A DNA stretch of 64,000 bases from Lachnospiraceae bacterium (GTDB taxonomy: Bacteria > Bacillota > Clostridia > Lachnospirales > Lachnospiraceae): the NCBI GenBank assembly GCA_029068555.1, contig JAIECJ010000094.1, positions 62,001-126,000 of the forward strand, in the 5' to 3' direction. Below, piece by piece: positions 10,022-18,209 of the stretch. The notes beneath the pieces are model-generated. The model was not told the origin of the DNA. It was given only the letters and a program-made list of their open reading frames with translations, and did not search any database. Position numbers and translations under genes: made by a program. How positions within the stretch are numbered: position 1 is the stretch's first letter; each line of letters opens with the position of its first letter.

Positions 10022-10188
10022 AGGCGAGTCTATATATAGCATGAATAAGTAATCTCATGTGTAGGCGCTGGTGAAACAAAACAGTGACGTACAGGGTATT
10101 GGCTTTCGGATATTATTTAATGGATTAATGCTTTGGAAGCCCTCTGTACGTTTTATTTATGCAAAAAATAACGCTACGCCTCTAAAAA
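10015..10188. repeat. 174-bp element with perfect 12-bp terminal inverted repeats and a nested 8-bp pair
   Basis: The arms TTTTTAGAGGCG (10015-10026) and CGCCTCTAAAAA (10177-10188) are exact inverted complements. Inside, ACGTACAG (10087-10094) pairs with CTGTACGT (10144-10151). The element starts inside the stop codon region of the preceding gene and fills the first half of the 326-bp gap before 10348. It could be a MITE-like relic, a long structured RNA or a complex terminator. No target-site duplication is evident. The rest of the gap (10189-10347) shows only a ribosome site before the next gene. Confidence 0.55.
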
Positions 10189-10347
10189 CATAAAATCTTG
10201 ATTGGTTAATCTAGGAATATTACATATTTTAGTCGCATTTTGAAAGGTTTTGTGATAAAATACGTTTGTGCGTTAAAGAGGTAAGGTTCAGAATATGGAG
10301 ATTATGCTTCATTTTAAGATGATAATAGGAGATAGCAGGTAGGGATT

Positions 10348-11040
10348 ATGAAAATACTGATTATCATTCCAGCATACAATGAGGCTGAGAATATTGTAAA
10401 TGTTGTAGAAAACCTAAAAAATAATTATGCCATGTTTGATTATGTGGTAATCAATGATGGCTCAAACGATGACACAGCAAAAGTCTGTAAAGAAAATAAC
10501 TATAATTTAGTAGACTTACCGATTAATCTTGGTTTGGCAGGTGCATTTCAAACGGGCATGAAATATGCAATGTACCATGGATATGATTATGCAATACAGT
10601 ACGACGGGGATGGACAGCATAATCCGCAATATATACAGGGAATGGTTGAGTTTGCTGAGAAAAACAATTTGAATGTGGTGATAGGAAGCCGATTTGCAAA
10701 AGAGAAGAAACCAAAGTCAATGCGAATGATGGGAAGTCTGCTGATAGAATTATGTATATTAATGACAACGGGTAAGATAATTAAAGACTCCACATCCGGA
10801 ATGCGGCTGTATGACAGGCAGATGATCAGGAAGCTTGCCACCTCAATGAATTATGGGCCGGAGCCGGATACAATTGCTTACTTGATACGGTGTGGAGCTA
10901 AGGTGGAAGAATATCAGGTTCATATGAATGAGCGAACAGCTGGAGAGAGTTATTTGAATTTGTCAAGGAGTATTAAGTATATGTTCCATATGTGTTCCTC
11001 TATATTGATAGTGCAATGGTTTAGAAAGAAAGGGATATGA
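10348..11040 (+). CDS. GT2 polyprenyl-phosphate glycosyltransferase (DPM1-like, no membrane tail)
   Basis: This 230-residue GT-A enzyme opens with IIPAYNEAENI and carries VINDGSND, NLGLAGAFQTG and the metal-binding YDGDGQHNP. It ends near QWFRKK, without the C-terminal helices seen in longer family members. It is followed one base later by a DUF2304 membrane protein. This GT2/DUF2304 pairing recurs in polysaccharide loci, where the small membrane protein probably acts as anchor or flipping partner. The likely reaction is transfer of a sugar from a nucleotide donor to a polyprenyl-phosphate lipid on the cytoplasmic face. The sugar is unknown. Confidence 0.8.
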   Translation: MKILIIIPAYNEAENIVNVVENLKNNYAMFDYVVINDGSNDDTAKVCKENNYNLVDLPINLGLAGAFQTGMKYAMYHGYDYAIQYDGDGQHNPQYIQGMVEFAEKNNLNVVIGSRFAKEKKPKSMRMMGSLLIELCILMTTGKIIKDSTSGMRLYDRQMIRKLATSMNYGPEPDTIAYLIRCGAKVEEYQVHMNERTAGESYLNLSRSIKYMFHMCSSILIVQWFRKKGI

Positions 11041-11041
11041 T

Positions 11042-11377
11042 ATGTCGATTGCGTTGAGAGTCATGCTGTTTGCTGCTTCAATACTGACTTGTGGGTATAT
11101 TGCACGAAAATTGAAAAAGTCTCAAGTGCAAGTGATGGATACAGTATTTTGGATTGGCCTGTCCGTGCTTTTTATTGTTTTAAGCGTATTTCCGGATATA
11201 GCAAGTTTTCTTTCGGAGCTTATGGGATTTCAGGCTCCGGTTAATTTTATTTTTCTATTAATGATATTTTTGCTCTTAATAAGATGCTTTTTATTATCTG
11301 TGAGAGTGTCGCAGTTAGAAGATAAAGTGAGAAATTTGGTAGAAGAATTGGCTATACGTGAAAATAATAGGAAATAA
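11042..11377 (+). CDS. DUF2304 small membrane protein
   Basis: A 111-residue protein with three hydrophobic helices (about 5-22, 35-55, 65-85) and a charged C-terminal tail predicted to be coiled coil (SQLEDKVRNLVEELAIREN). This matches the DUF2304 family found directly after DPM1-like glycosyltransferases. Its start lies one base after the upstream stop, so the two are surely translated together. The function is not established; membrane recruitment of the glycosyltransferase or lipid-sugar flipping is an inference from the pairing. Confidence 0.75.
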   Translation: MSIALRVMLFAASILTCGYIARKLKKSQVQVMDTVFWIGLSVLFIVLSVFPDIASFLSELMGFQAPVNFIFLLMIFLLLIRCFLLSVRVSQLEDKVRNLVEELAIRENNRK

Positions 11378-11421
11378 TAACAATGCGAATCCAGTAGATG
11401 GTAGCGGAAAGAAGTAATAAT

Positions 11422-12213
11422 ATGAAAAATAAGCATACATTTGCAATCTGCGCGTATAAAGAAAGTCCTTATTTGGAAGAATGTATTCGATCTGTAGTAC
11501 ACCAGACAATCCCATCGAATATTATTTTAGTGACATCGACCCCGTGTGATTATATTACAAATCTCTGCAATAAATATAATATTACGTTTTTTTTAAACGA
11601 AGGGGAAAGCGGTATTACACAGGATTGGAACTTTGCATATTCAAAATGTAATACACCACTTCTTACTATTGCACATCAGGATGATGTTTACTTTGAAAAA
11701 TATACAGAGACTTTAGAAAAAATGGCTCAGACAGCAAAGAACCCTTTAATTTTTTTTACAGATTATTATGAACTGAGAAATGGGGAAATGATAAGGGAAA
11801 ACAGGTTGTTGAAGATAAAACGAATGTTATTGTTTCCACTGGGATTAAAATTTTTGCGGAGCAGTATTTTTGTGCGTAGAAGAATATTGTCATTAGGAAA
11901 TTCAATCTGTTGTCCTTCTGTTGCGTATTTTAGGAGCAATCTTCCAGAACCAGTTTTTAAAAATCACTTTCGCTCAAACGAAGACTGGGAGGCGTGGGAG
12001 ATGATTTCCAGACGGAAGGGACAGTTTTTATATTGCAAAAAACCATTGATGGCGCATCGCATACATGAGGATTCGGAGACATCTGCCATGATTCAGGAGA
12101 GTGGAAGAACATGGGAAGATATTGAAATGTTTCAAAAGTTTTGGCCCAATTGGATGGCTGTAAGGATTGCAAAGTACTATAGAAAAAGTGAAGAGTCAAA
12201 TTCGCTGGAATAA
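11422..12213 (+). CDS. GT2-family glycosyltransferase
   Basis: The protein starts at a GT-A type strand (TFAICAYKESPYLEECIRSV), followed by a shortened nucleotide-binding region and AHQDDVY, which fills the DxD position. Later segments (FRSNEDWEAWEMISRR, MAHRIHEDSETS) match the acceptor-binding half of capsular and O-antigen GT2 enzymes. No membrane helices are evident, so it should act at the cytoplasmic face. ATG 11422 was chosen because GCGGAAAGAAG precedes it; the in-frame ATG at 11398 has no ribosome site. Donor and acceptor cannot be named. Confidence 0.75.
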   Translation: MKNKHTFAICAYKESPYLEECIRSVVHQTIPSNIILVTSTPCDYITNLCNKYNITFFLNEGESGITQDWNFAYSKCNTPLLTIAHQDDVYFEKYTETLEKMAQTAKNPLIFFTDYYELRNGEMIRENRLLKIKRMLLFPLGLKFLRSSIFVRRRILSLGNSICCPSVAYFRSNLPEPVFKNHFRSNEDWEAWEMISRRKGQFLYCKKPLMAHRIHEDSETSAMIQESGRTWEDIEMFQKFWPNWMAVRIAKYYRKSEESNSLE

Positions 12214-12262
12214 ATATGCTGGATAGGAATACAATCTTTGAAAAGAAAGAACATGGTATTAT

Positions 12263-13525
12263 ATGAAAACATGGATAACTGAATCACTATGGAAAGAAAC
12301 GAATCACCAAAAAGAAAACGGGTATAAATGGTATGCATTAGGCAGCACGCTGTTTGCGTTATCTACATTGGTAACAACGATTATTGTAACACGGTTTACG
12401 GATGAGAGTACTGGTGGAATGTTTTCAATTGGTCTTTCACTTGCACAGTGGATGTCTACTATTGCATACTTTGAAATTAGGACATTTCAGGTTACGGATG
12501 TAAAGAGAGAATATAAATTAAGCCAATATGTACAAATGAGGTTTTTGACATGCATAGCTGCATTTTGTGCTGCGATTGCCATTATTGCTTTCAGCGATTA
12601 TACTATATTAAAAGCGCAGATAGTGGGACTGCTTTGTTTTTATAAAATATGTGAAGGAGTTTCTGATGTATACGAAGGGGAATATCAGCGAAGTAATCGC
12701 ATAGACATATCTGGAAAGTCGATGTTTTTTAGAACGCTGATTTGCACAGCGGCACTGATTTTGGGAATATTAATAACAAAAAACATAATATGGAGTCTTG
12801 TAGTTATGGATATGCTTGAAATTGTAGCTATTTATTATCTGGATATTGTACCAACACGGATGCTTGATAAGAAAAAGAGTGAAATTGAAAAAAACAGTCT
12901 TTTGCAATTAGTGAGCAGTTGCATTCCATTGGCTACATGCAATTTTTTAAATACTTACCTGATAAATTCTTCAAAATTTTCTGTTGACAGAATGCTCGGA
13001 GACAGGATGCAGATTTATTATTCGGCAGTATTTATGCCTAATTTTGTAATAAATTTATTCTGTGGCATTGTTTTAAGACCGATAGAAACAAAACTTGCAA
13101 TATATTATGTTGAAAATAAGAAAAGAGAACTTATAATAACAGTTAGTAGACTGTGTGGTATAATTATGATATTTACACTTGTCTGCATTATTGGGGCATA
13201 TTTGATAGGGATTCCAATATTATCACTTCTATATGGAATAGACTTATCAGAATGTAAATTAGTATTGATTGTTTTGCTTTTTGCCGGTGGCATAAATGCA
13301 ATAAGTGTGGTTTTTTACTATGTAATTACAATAATGAGAAAACAGAAGTATATGTTTGCAATATATGCATTGACAACAGTGTTTTCGCTAATGCTGTTGG
13401 ACAGGTGTGTTGAAACGAAAGGGCTTATGGGGGCAGCAACAGGGTACTTGGCAATTCTTTTGTTCTTGTGTTTATTATTATTCATATTAATGATTTGTAA
13501 GAAAAAATATAACAGATGCGGATAA
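12263..13525 (+). CDS. Wzx-like lipid-linked oligosaccharide flippase
   Basis: A 420-residue protein with about twelve hydrophobic helices, short charged loops and no large soluble domain, as expected for MOP-superfamily (RfbX/Wzx) flippases. These carry undecaprenyl-pyrophosphate-linked repeat units across the membrane. Its place among glycosyltransferases and before LicD supports the role. There are no sharp catalytic motifs in this family, so the call rests on topology, length and context. The ribosome site before the ATG is weak (AAAGAAAGAAC). Confidence 0.7.
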   Translation: MKTWITESLWKETNHQKENGYKWYALGSTLFALSTLVTTIIVTRFTDESTGGMFSIGLSLAQWMSTIAYFEIRTFQVTDVKREYKLSQYVQMRFLTCIAAFCAAIAIIAFSDYTILKAQIVGLLCFYKICEGVSDVYEGEYQRSNRIDISGKSMFFRTLICTAALILGILITKNIIWSLVVMDMLEIVAIYYLDIVPTRMLDKKKSEIEKNSLLQLVSSCIPLATCNFLNTYLINSSKFSVDRMLGDRMQIYYSAVFMPNFVINLFCGIVLRPIETKLAIYYVENKKRELIITVSRLCGIIMIFTLVCIIGAYLIGIPILSLLYGIDLSECKLVLIVLLFAGGINAISVVFYYVITIMRKQKYMFAIYALTTVFSLMLLDRCVETKGLMGAATGYLAILLFLCLLLFILMICKKKYNRCG

Positions 13526-13567
13526 TCAGTAATAAAATGGTATTATTTTGAGGTAAGGAAGATAATT

Positions 13568-14413
13568 ATGGGTGAATATGATGAGAAAACGTTAAAGAAA
13601 TTACAGGCGCTAGAATTGGAAATACTCAAAGACTTTATTCGGATCTGCAAAGAGTTTGGGTTGACATATTTTGCTTTGGCAGGTACAGGCATAGGTGCAT
13701 TGCGGCATAAGGGATTTATTCCATGGGATGATGATATAGATGTAGGGTTGCCCAGAAAGGATTATGAGAGACTATTACAAATAGTTGAAGAAAGATATTC
13801 AGATAAATATGTGATAGGTAATGCTGAACATTTTCGCAACTATCCACTAATGACTACTCGTATTATGATAAAGGGAACCAGGTTTGTAGAGGAGCCGCTC
13901 AAGAATATAGACTGTGAATTGGGGATATTTCTTGATGTATATGCGTTTGATAATATTTCTGATGATGATAAACAGATGAGAAGGCAGGCTAGAACAGCTT
14001 GGTTTTGGAGCAAAGTCCTCATTTTACGGCATATTGCTTTTCCAGTGCTTCCGTTTAGAGGCGCTAAGCGAAAAATTGCCCATATGATATGTGCAATAGT
14101 ACATTTTATACTGGTGGTATTTAGAATATCTCCTCAATGGATATATGGCAAATGCAAAAAGGCGAGTTGCAGGTATAATGATATTGAAACAGACAGATTA
14201 GCCTTTTTATGTGATACGAGTCCTTATACAAATATAATAAGCAGAAGGAAATCATTTCCAGTGATTGAACTGGATTTCGAAGATATCAAGCTTTGTTTTC
14301 CGAGGAACATTGATGAAATACTCAGGTTTATGTTTGGCGATTATATGCAGCTGCCGCCTGTGGAAAAACGAAAAAATCATTATCCGCACTGTCTGGATTT
14401 CGGGGATAGATGA
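13568..14413 (+). CDS. LicD-family phosphotransferase
   Basis: The family signature is clear: YFALAGTGIGALRHKGFIPW followed by DDDID (D54-D58), the metal-binding part of the nucleotidyltransferase-like LicD fold. LicD proteins move phosphocholine or a related phosphoryl-alcohol group from a CDP carrier onto a surface glycan. Here the cluster downstream makes a phosphonate and includes a LicC/PntC-like cytidylyltransferase, so a CMP-phosphonate is the more likely donor than CDP-choline. That substrate is inference. The protein is 281 residues, within the family range. AAGGAA precedes the ATG. Confidence 0.85.
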   Translation: MGEYDEKTLKKLQALELEILKDFIRICKEFGLTYFALAGTGIGALRHKGFIPWDDDIDVGLPRKDYERLLQIVEERYSDKYVIGNAEHFRNYPLMTTRIMIKGTRFVEEPLKNIDCELGIFLDVYAFDNISDDDKQMRRQARTAWFWSKVLILRHIAFPVLPFRGAKRKIAHMICAIVHFILVVFRISPQWIYGKCKKASCRYNDIETDRLAFLCDTSPYTNIISRRKSFPVIELDFEDIKLCFPRNIDEILRFMFGDYMQLPPVEKRKNHYPHCLDFGDR

Positions 14414-14473
14414 TTAATACAAAAACATGTCATGGTAAAAATATTACAGCGAAAGGAGAACAGGGACGATATA

Positions 14474-15202
14474 ATGAAAATCCTTATAATGTCGGATATA
14501 CATGGAAATAAAGAGGCTCTAAAAGCTGTTATTTACAAGGCAGCGCAAACAAAAGATATAAAGGCCTGCATTCTGCTGGGTGATATGATTGATTATGGTA
14601 TGCATTCTAATGAGGTCATTCAGATGGTGAAATCATTGCCATATACAGTTTTGTGTAATATATGCGGAAATCATGAAAATGCAGTATTGTGGGATGAATA
14701 CGGTCGTTTTTCATCAGAACGAGGGAGAGTCAGTGCGCAATATACGAGAAGCATATTGAGTCAGGAATCGTGGGATTATATTCATAATGAGATGGATGAA
14801 TGCGGATGTTGTGAGTTTGAGTGTGGGGGGAAAAAATGTCTCGCTATACATGGAAGCTTAGAGAATTATTATTGGAAAAGTATAAAACTTGAAGATACTC
14901 TGTTGGGGTATGAAAAGTATGATTATGTTTTTTCTGGACATTCGCATATTCCACACTGTTTTGAAAAATATTATGAGGTAAATAATCCGGTTTACAGAAA
15001 TAGGAAGAAAACGATTTTTATTAATCCGGGTTCTGTTGGTCAGCCGAGAAACCATAATCCGATGGCACAATATGCTGTTTTGGATGTGGAGATAGAGGAA
15101 ATGCAGCTATGTAAAGTACAATATAACATAGCAAGTGAACAAAAATCGTTTACAAATAAAGTAGATACATTTTATAAAGACAGATTGTCAATTGGAATAT
15201 AA
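14474..15202 (+). CDS. Calcineurin-like metallophosphoesterase (YfcE/MJ0936 type)
   Basis: All metal-binding blocks of the family are present in order: SDIHGN (residues 7-12), LLGDMIDYG, CGNHEN, an isolated AIHGS, and SGHSHIPH, followed by NPGSVGQPR. The 242-residue length fits small cytoplasmic phosphodiesterases. ATG 14474 was chosen because the protein then begins directly at the first beta strand and AGGGA lies 7 bases upstream; an earlier in-frame ATG at 14432 would add an unmatched leader. It sits between LicD and the phosphonate genes, so it may hydrolyse a phosphoester intermediate of that pathway, but its substrate is not visible. Confidence 0.75.
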   Translation: MKILIMSDIHGNKEALKAVIYKAAQTKDIKACILLGDMIDYGMHSNEVIQMVKSLPYTVLCNICGNHENAVLWDEYGRFSSERGRVSAQYTRSILSQESWDYIHNEMDECGCCEFECGGKKCLAIHGSLENYYWKSIKLEDTLLGYEKYDYVFSGHSHIPHCFEKYYEVNNPVYRNRKKTIFINPGSVGQPRNHNPMAQYAVLDVEIEEMQLCKVQYNIASEQKSFTNKVDTFYKDRLSIGI

Positions 15203-15269
15203 GTTGCAATAATGATTGGAGAGATGTAATTATACTTTACATTATCATAGAAATTGGAGGAGATATATA

Positions 15270-16259
15270 ATGAGTAATTTATATGTAATCAGCGGCGTTA
15301 CCGGAATGACTGGAAACGAATTGGCAAGAAAGCTGATAGCAACAGGCAATAAAGTCATTGGATTTGATAATTTTTTTGCATCGTCTATCAAGACAGTGGA
15401 AGACATTCTGGACAGTGAATTATTCTGCTTTTATGAGTACGATTTGAATTCCATAGAACAGATGCAGCAATTAAAACAGCAGGTTCAGACTGACGGGGCT
15501 GCATTCGATAAATTGGTTTATATAAATTGTGCTGCGGTTGTACATACGGAGCATTTTTACCATGTAAACAGAACATTTGAAACAAACGTACTGGGAATGA
15601 AGTCATTTCTGGATCAGGCGATTGAGCTGGGAGCAGACATTTTTATCAATTGTTCAACATCGGAGGTTTATTCCATGAACTCATGGGGGGAGAATGGTGT
15701 ATCAGAATCCGACTATATTACTTTGGCAAATGCAGAGCATAGTCAGAGGACGAGCTACGCAGCGGGGAAGCTTATGACAGAGTTTTTCATGAAAGATGCA
15801 GTGATGGAAAATAAGATAAAGGGCTGTTCTATTCGTTTTGCAAATGTATACAGCAAAAATGAGTTATATCCAAAACACATTATTCCTCATATTATTACAC
15901 AGCTGAAAGAAAAAGGAAGTGTGGAGCTTCTGGAAAATTCAAAAGTCAATTACCGTACTTTCCTGCATAATGAGGACAGCTGTGCAGCAGTGATTGCCTT
16001 GGTTCAGTCGGAAAGTGCGTTGGATGGTTCTGTTTATAATGTAGCAACAGACGAAGAAATCTCCATTGTGGATCTTGTTAAGCTGTGCGCAAAAAAAATT
16101 GGGATTGAGAACCCGCTCATTACATTTAATGGCTACAGGGAGTCTGACCCAGTCAGAAGACTGTTAAATACAGAGAAATTGAGAACAAGAACCGGATGGA
16201 AACCGCAGATTATGCTGGATCAGGGAATTGAAATGTGTTTGAAGGAGAAGGAAAGTTGA
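15270..16259 (+). CDS. NAD-dependent epimerase/dehydratase (extended SDR)
   Basis: The N-terminus has the dinucleotide-binding loop GVTGMTG, followed by an NCAAVVHTE strand, NCSTSEVYS for the catalytic Ser and YAAGK for the YxxxK pair. The last third (RTGWKPQIMLDQGIEMCL) is the usual substrate-binding tail. It should interconvert or dehydrate a nucleotide-linked sugar. ATG 15270 follows GGAGGAGA at 8 bases; the longer in-frame start at 15216 has no such site. The downstream nucleotidyltransferase starts inside its stop codon, so it belongs to the phosphonate operon and may act on the sugar that carries the phosphonate. The exact substrate is unknown. Confidence 0.78.
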   Translation: MSNLYVISGVTGMTGNELARKLIATGNKVIGFDNFFASSIKTVEDILDSELFCFYEYDLNSIEQMQQLKQQVQTDGAAFDKLVYINCAAVVHTEHFYHVNRTFETNVLGMKSFLDQAIELGADIFINCSTSEVYSMNSWGENGVSESDYITLANAEHSQRTSYAAGKLMTEFFMKDAVMENKIKGCSIRFANVYSKNELYPKHIIPHIITQLKEKGSVELLENSKVNYRTFLHNEDSCAAVIALVQSESALDGSVYNVATDEEISIVDLVKLCAKKIGIENPLITFNGYRESDPVRRLLNTEKLRTRTGWKPQIMLDQGIEMCLKEKES

Positions 16260-17011
16260 GAATACTGATTGTAACTGTTGCAGGCATGTCAAGCAGATTC
16301 AGTGAATCGTTGGGGCATCCCTGCCTCAAATGTCTTTATTATGAGAATGGTATAGAGGATTCCCTTCTATACAATATGCTTCATCAGGATGGGGAATTTG
16401 ATTATTATGTGATTGTGGGCGGATTTATGTATAACACATTAAAAGCCGCATTGGATAATGATTTTATATGTTTAAAGGAAAAAATTATTCTTGTCAAAAA
16501 TGAGCATTATGCTGATTATGGATCAGGATATAGTTTATATCTTGCACTTCAGCAAATTCAGGGAATGAATTTTGATGAAGTAATTTTTGCGGAGGGTGAT
16601 TTGTTTGTGGACAGAGAGAGTTTTCGAAAAATCTGTGATAATACCACAAATGTTATTACTTGCAATACAGAACCGATTGTAGCCAGCAAGGCAGTGGCAT
16701 TTTATTTTGACAGGGATTATGGGATTCACTATATCTATGATACAGATCATAGCATACTAGAAATCAAGGAACCGTTTCAGGGGATTTATAACTCTGGTCA
16801 AATATGGAAATTTGCAGATGCAGACAGGCTAAAGAAAATGATGAAGCGGATTCCGGAAAAGGCGTGGGAGGGGACAAACCTTGTGCTGATACAGGAGTAT
16901 TTTGGACCGCTTACAAAGAATGAGTACGACATTGTTACATTTCGAAAGTGGGTTAACTGTAATACGATTTATGATTATAAAAAATGTGATATGAGAGGTG
17001 ATACAAAATGA
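16256..17011 (+). CDS. LicC/PntC-like nucleotidyltransferase, probable CTP:phosphonate cytidylyltransferase
   Basis: The product opens with a Rossmann-like strand followed by AGMSSRF and a downstream Lys (HPCLK), a divergent form of the GxGxRxxP..K loop of NTP transferases. AEGDLFVD holds the metal-binding Asp, and KEPFQGIYNSGQIW lies in the substrate half. The closest functional models are LicC (phosphocholine) and PntC (2-aminoethylphosphonate) cytidylyltransferases. The best start is TTG 16256, overlapping the previous stop (TTGA) and preceded by GAAGGAGAAGG; ATG 16235 would place the ribosome site inside the gene. With PEP mutase and LicD nearby, activation of a phosphonate as a CMP derivative is the likely role. 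Confidence 0.65.
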   Translation: MRILIVTVAGMSSRFSESLGHPCLKCLYYENGIEDSLLYNMLHQDGEFDYYVIVGGFMYNTLKAALDNDFICLKEKIILVKNEHYADYGSGYSLYLALQQIQGMNFDEVIFAEGDLFVDRESFRKICDNTTNVITCNTEPIVASKAVAFYFDRDYGIHYIYDTDHSILEIKEPFQGIYNSGQIWKFADADRLKKMMKRIPEKAWEGTNLVLIQEYFGPLTKNEYDIVTFRKWVNCNTIYDYKKCDMRGDTK

Positions 17012-18183
17012 AAACACTTGAGGAAAAGCTGGATATACTTAGGGGCAGCATATCAGACAGAAAAGTACGGATTATGATAATGGGACTGGGAAGTGTCGGG
17101 GCGTATCTGTTGGATTATCTGTTGTCAACAGGCGACGAAGGAATGGAAATTTATGTAGTAGGGCGTAATAGGGTAAAAATCATCTCTGATGTGAACATTG
17201 CAAAGGTTGCCTCTCTGATAAGAAACCAAAACAGGGCGGCAGTTATCATACAGGACAATGTGGATTTCAACGATATTGCATCTATTGCAGCATGCATTCG
17301 GGACTGTCAGCCAGATATTATCGTAAATTCAAGCCGCGCTTATTCTGGATTAAAATACGGAAGCATATCTTGGAAAAATGTAAGGGCATATGGAATATGG
17401 GCGCCTTTGGCAATTAAGTATATCAGAAACATTATGGAGGCATATGAGGAAGCGCAGAGTAATGCAATTGTGATTAACACATCGTATTCTGATGCTGTAA
17501 TACCATGGCTTAAATCAGCAGAAAAAGCATATCCTGATTTTGGAAGTGGAAATATTAACCATCTTATTCCCAGAATTAAGATGGCTGTCGCAGAAAAATA
17601 TGGGATTCAGGAATACTGGAATATTGATATAACTTATGCTGTAAGTCATTTTCATGATGTTGTTATCAGTAAGGAGGGGCATACAGAGGGTATAAGCCAG
17701 CTGATTAATATACAATATGGCGGAAAGAAGCTGAACCCCGATATGGACAAGATTTTTGATGCCTGCAAGATTCCGATGCCTGTGGATGCAAAACGTAACA
17801 TGATGAATGCCTCAAGTAATTTTGAGATTATTTATAATATTTTGACCGCAGTGCGGGAAAAGAAGAAGCTGAAAATGCATTGTCCAGGCGTATTTGGCGA
17901 GATTGGTGGGTATCCGGTTATCATTGATGGAACAGGCGATAAAATGAAAGCTTATATCGACGAAGAATATTTTGACCTTGAATCAATGCGCAAAAAGAAC
18001 CGAGAATCAATCTATCTGGACGGCATAAAAAATGTTGAGGATGGAATATTGTATTATACGGATGAACTGATTGCGAAGTGTAAAAACGCATTTGGTGTTT
18101 CGTTGATGGGTAAGGTTGCGTTCGATGATATAGAAAAGGCTGCTCAGTTTTTGATTACCGAGGTTATTGAAAAAAATATTTAA
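17008..18183 (+). CDS. Rossmann-fold NAD(P)-binding protein of unknown substrate in the phosphonate operon
   Basis: A GLGSVG loop follows the first beta strand (about residues 26-31), then VVGRN at the end of the second strand, an NSSRAY segment and a long alpha/beta C-terminal half. This resembles the general architecture of saccharopine-dehydrogenase-like or homoserine-dehydrogenase-like oxidoreductases, but I do not recognise a characterised family. It overlaps the preceding nucleotidyltransferase by 4 bp and lies 26 bp before PEP mutase, so it is part of the same operon. No aminoethylphosphonate transaminase is visible here, so this protein might reduce phosphonoacetaldehyde or another intermediate. 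That is inference from position only. Confidence 0.5.
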   Translation: MKTLEEKLDILRGSISDRKVRIMIMGLGSVGAYLLDYLLSTGDEGMEIYVVGRNRVKIISDVNIAKVASLIRNQNRAAVIIQDNVDFNDIASIAACIRDCQPDIIVNSSRAYSGLKYGSISWKNVRAYGIWAPLAIKYIRNIMEAYEEAQSNAIVINTSYSDAVIPWLKSAEKAYPDFGSGNINHLIPRIKMAVAEKYGIQEYWNIDITYAVSHFHDVVISKEGHTEGISQLINIQYGGKKLNPDMDKIFDACKIPMPVDAKRNMMNASSNFEIIYNILTAVREKKKLKMHCPGVFGEIGGYPVIIDGTGDKMKAYIDEEYFDLESMRKKNRESIYLDGIKNVEDGILYYTDELIAKCKNAFGVSLMGKVAFDDIEKAAQFLITEVIEKNI

Positions 18184-18209
18184 TCAGGAAAAAAGATAGG
18201 AGAAATGCA

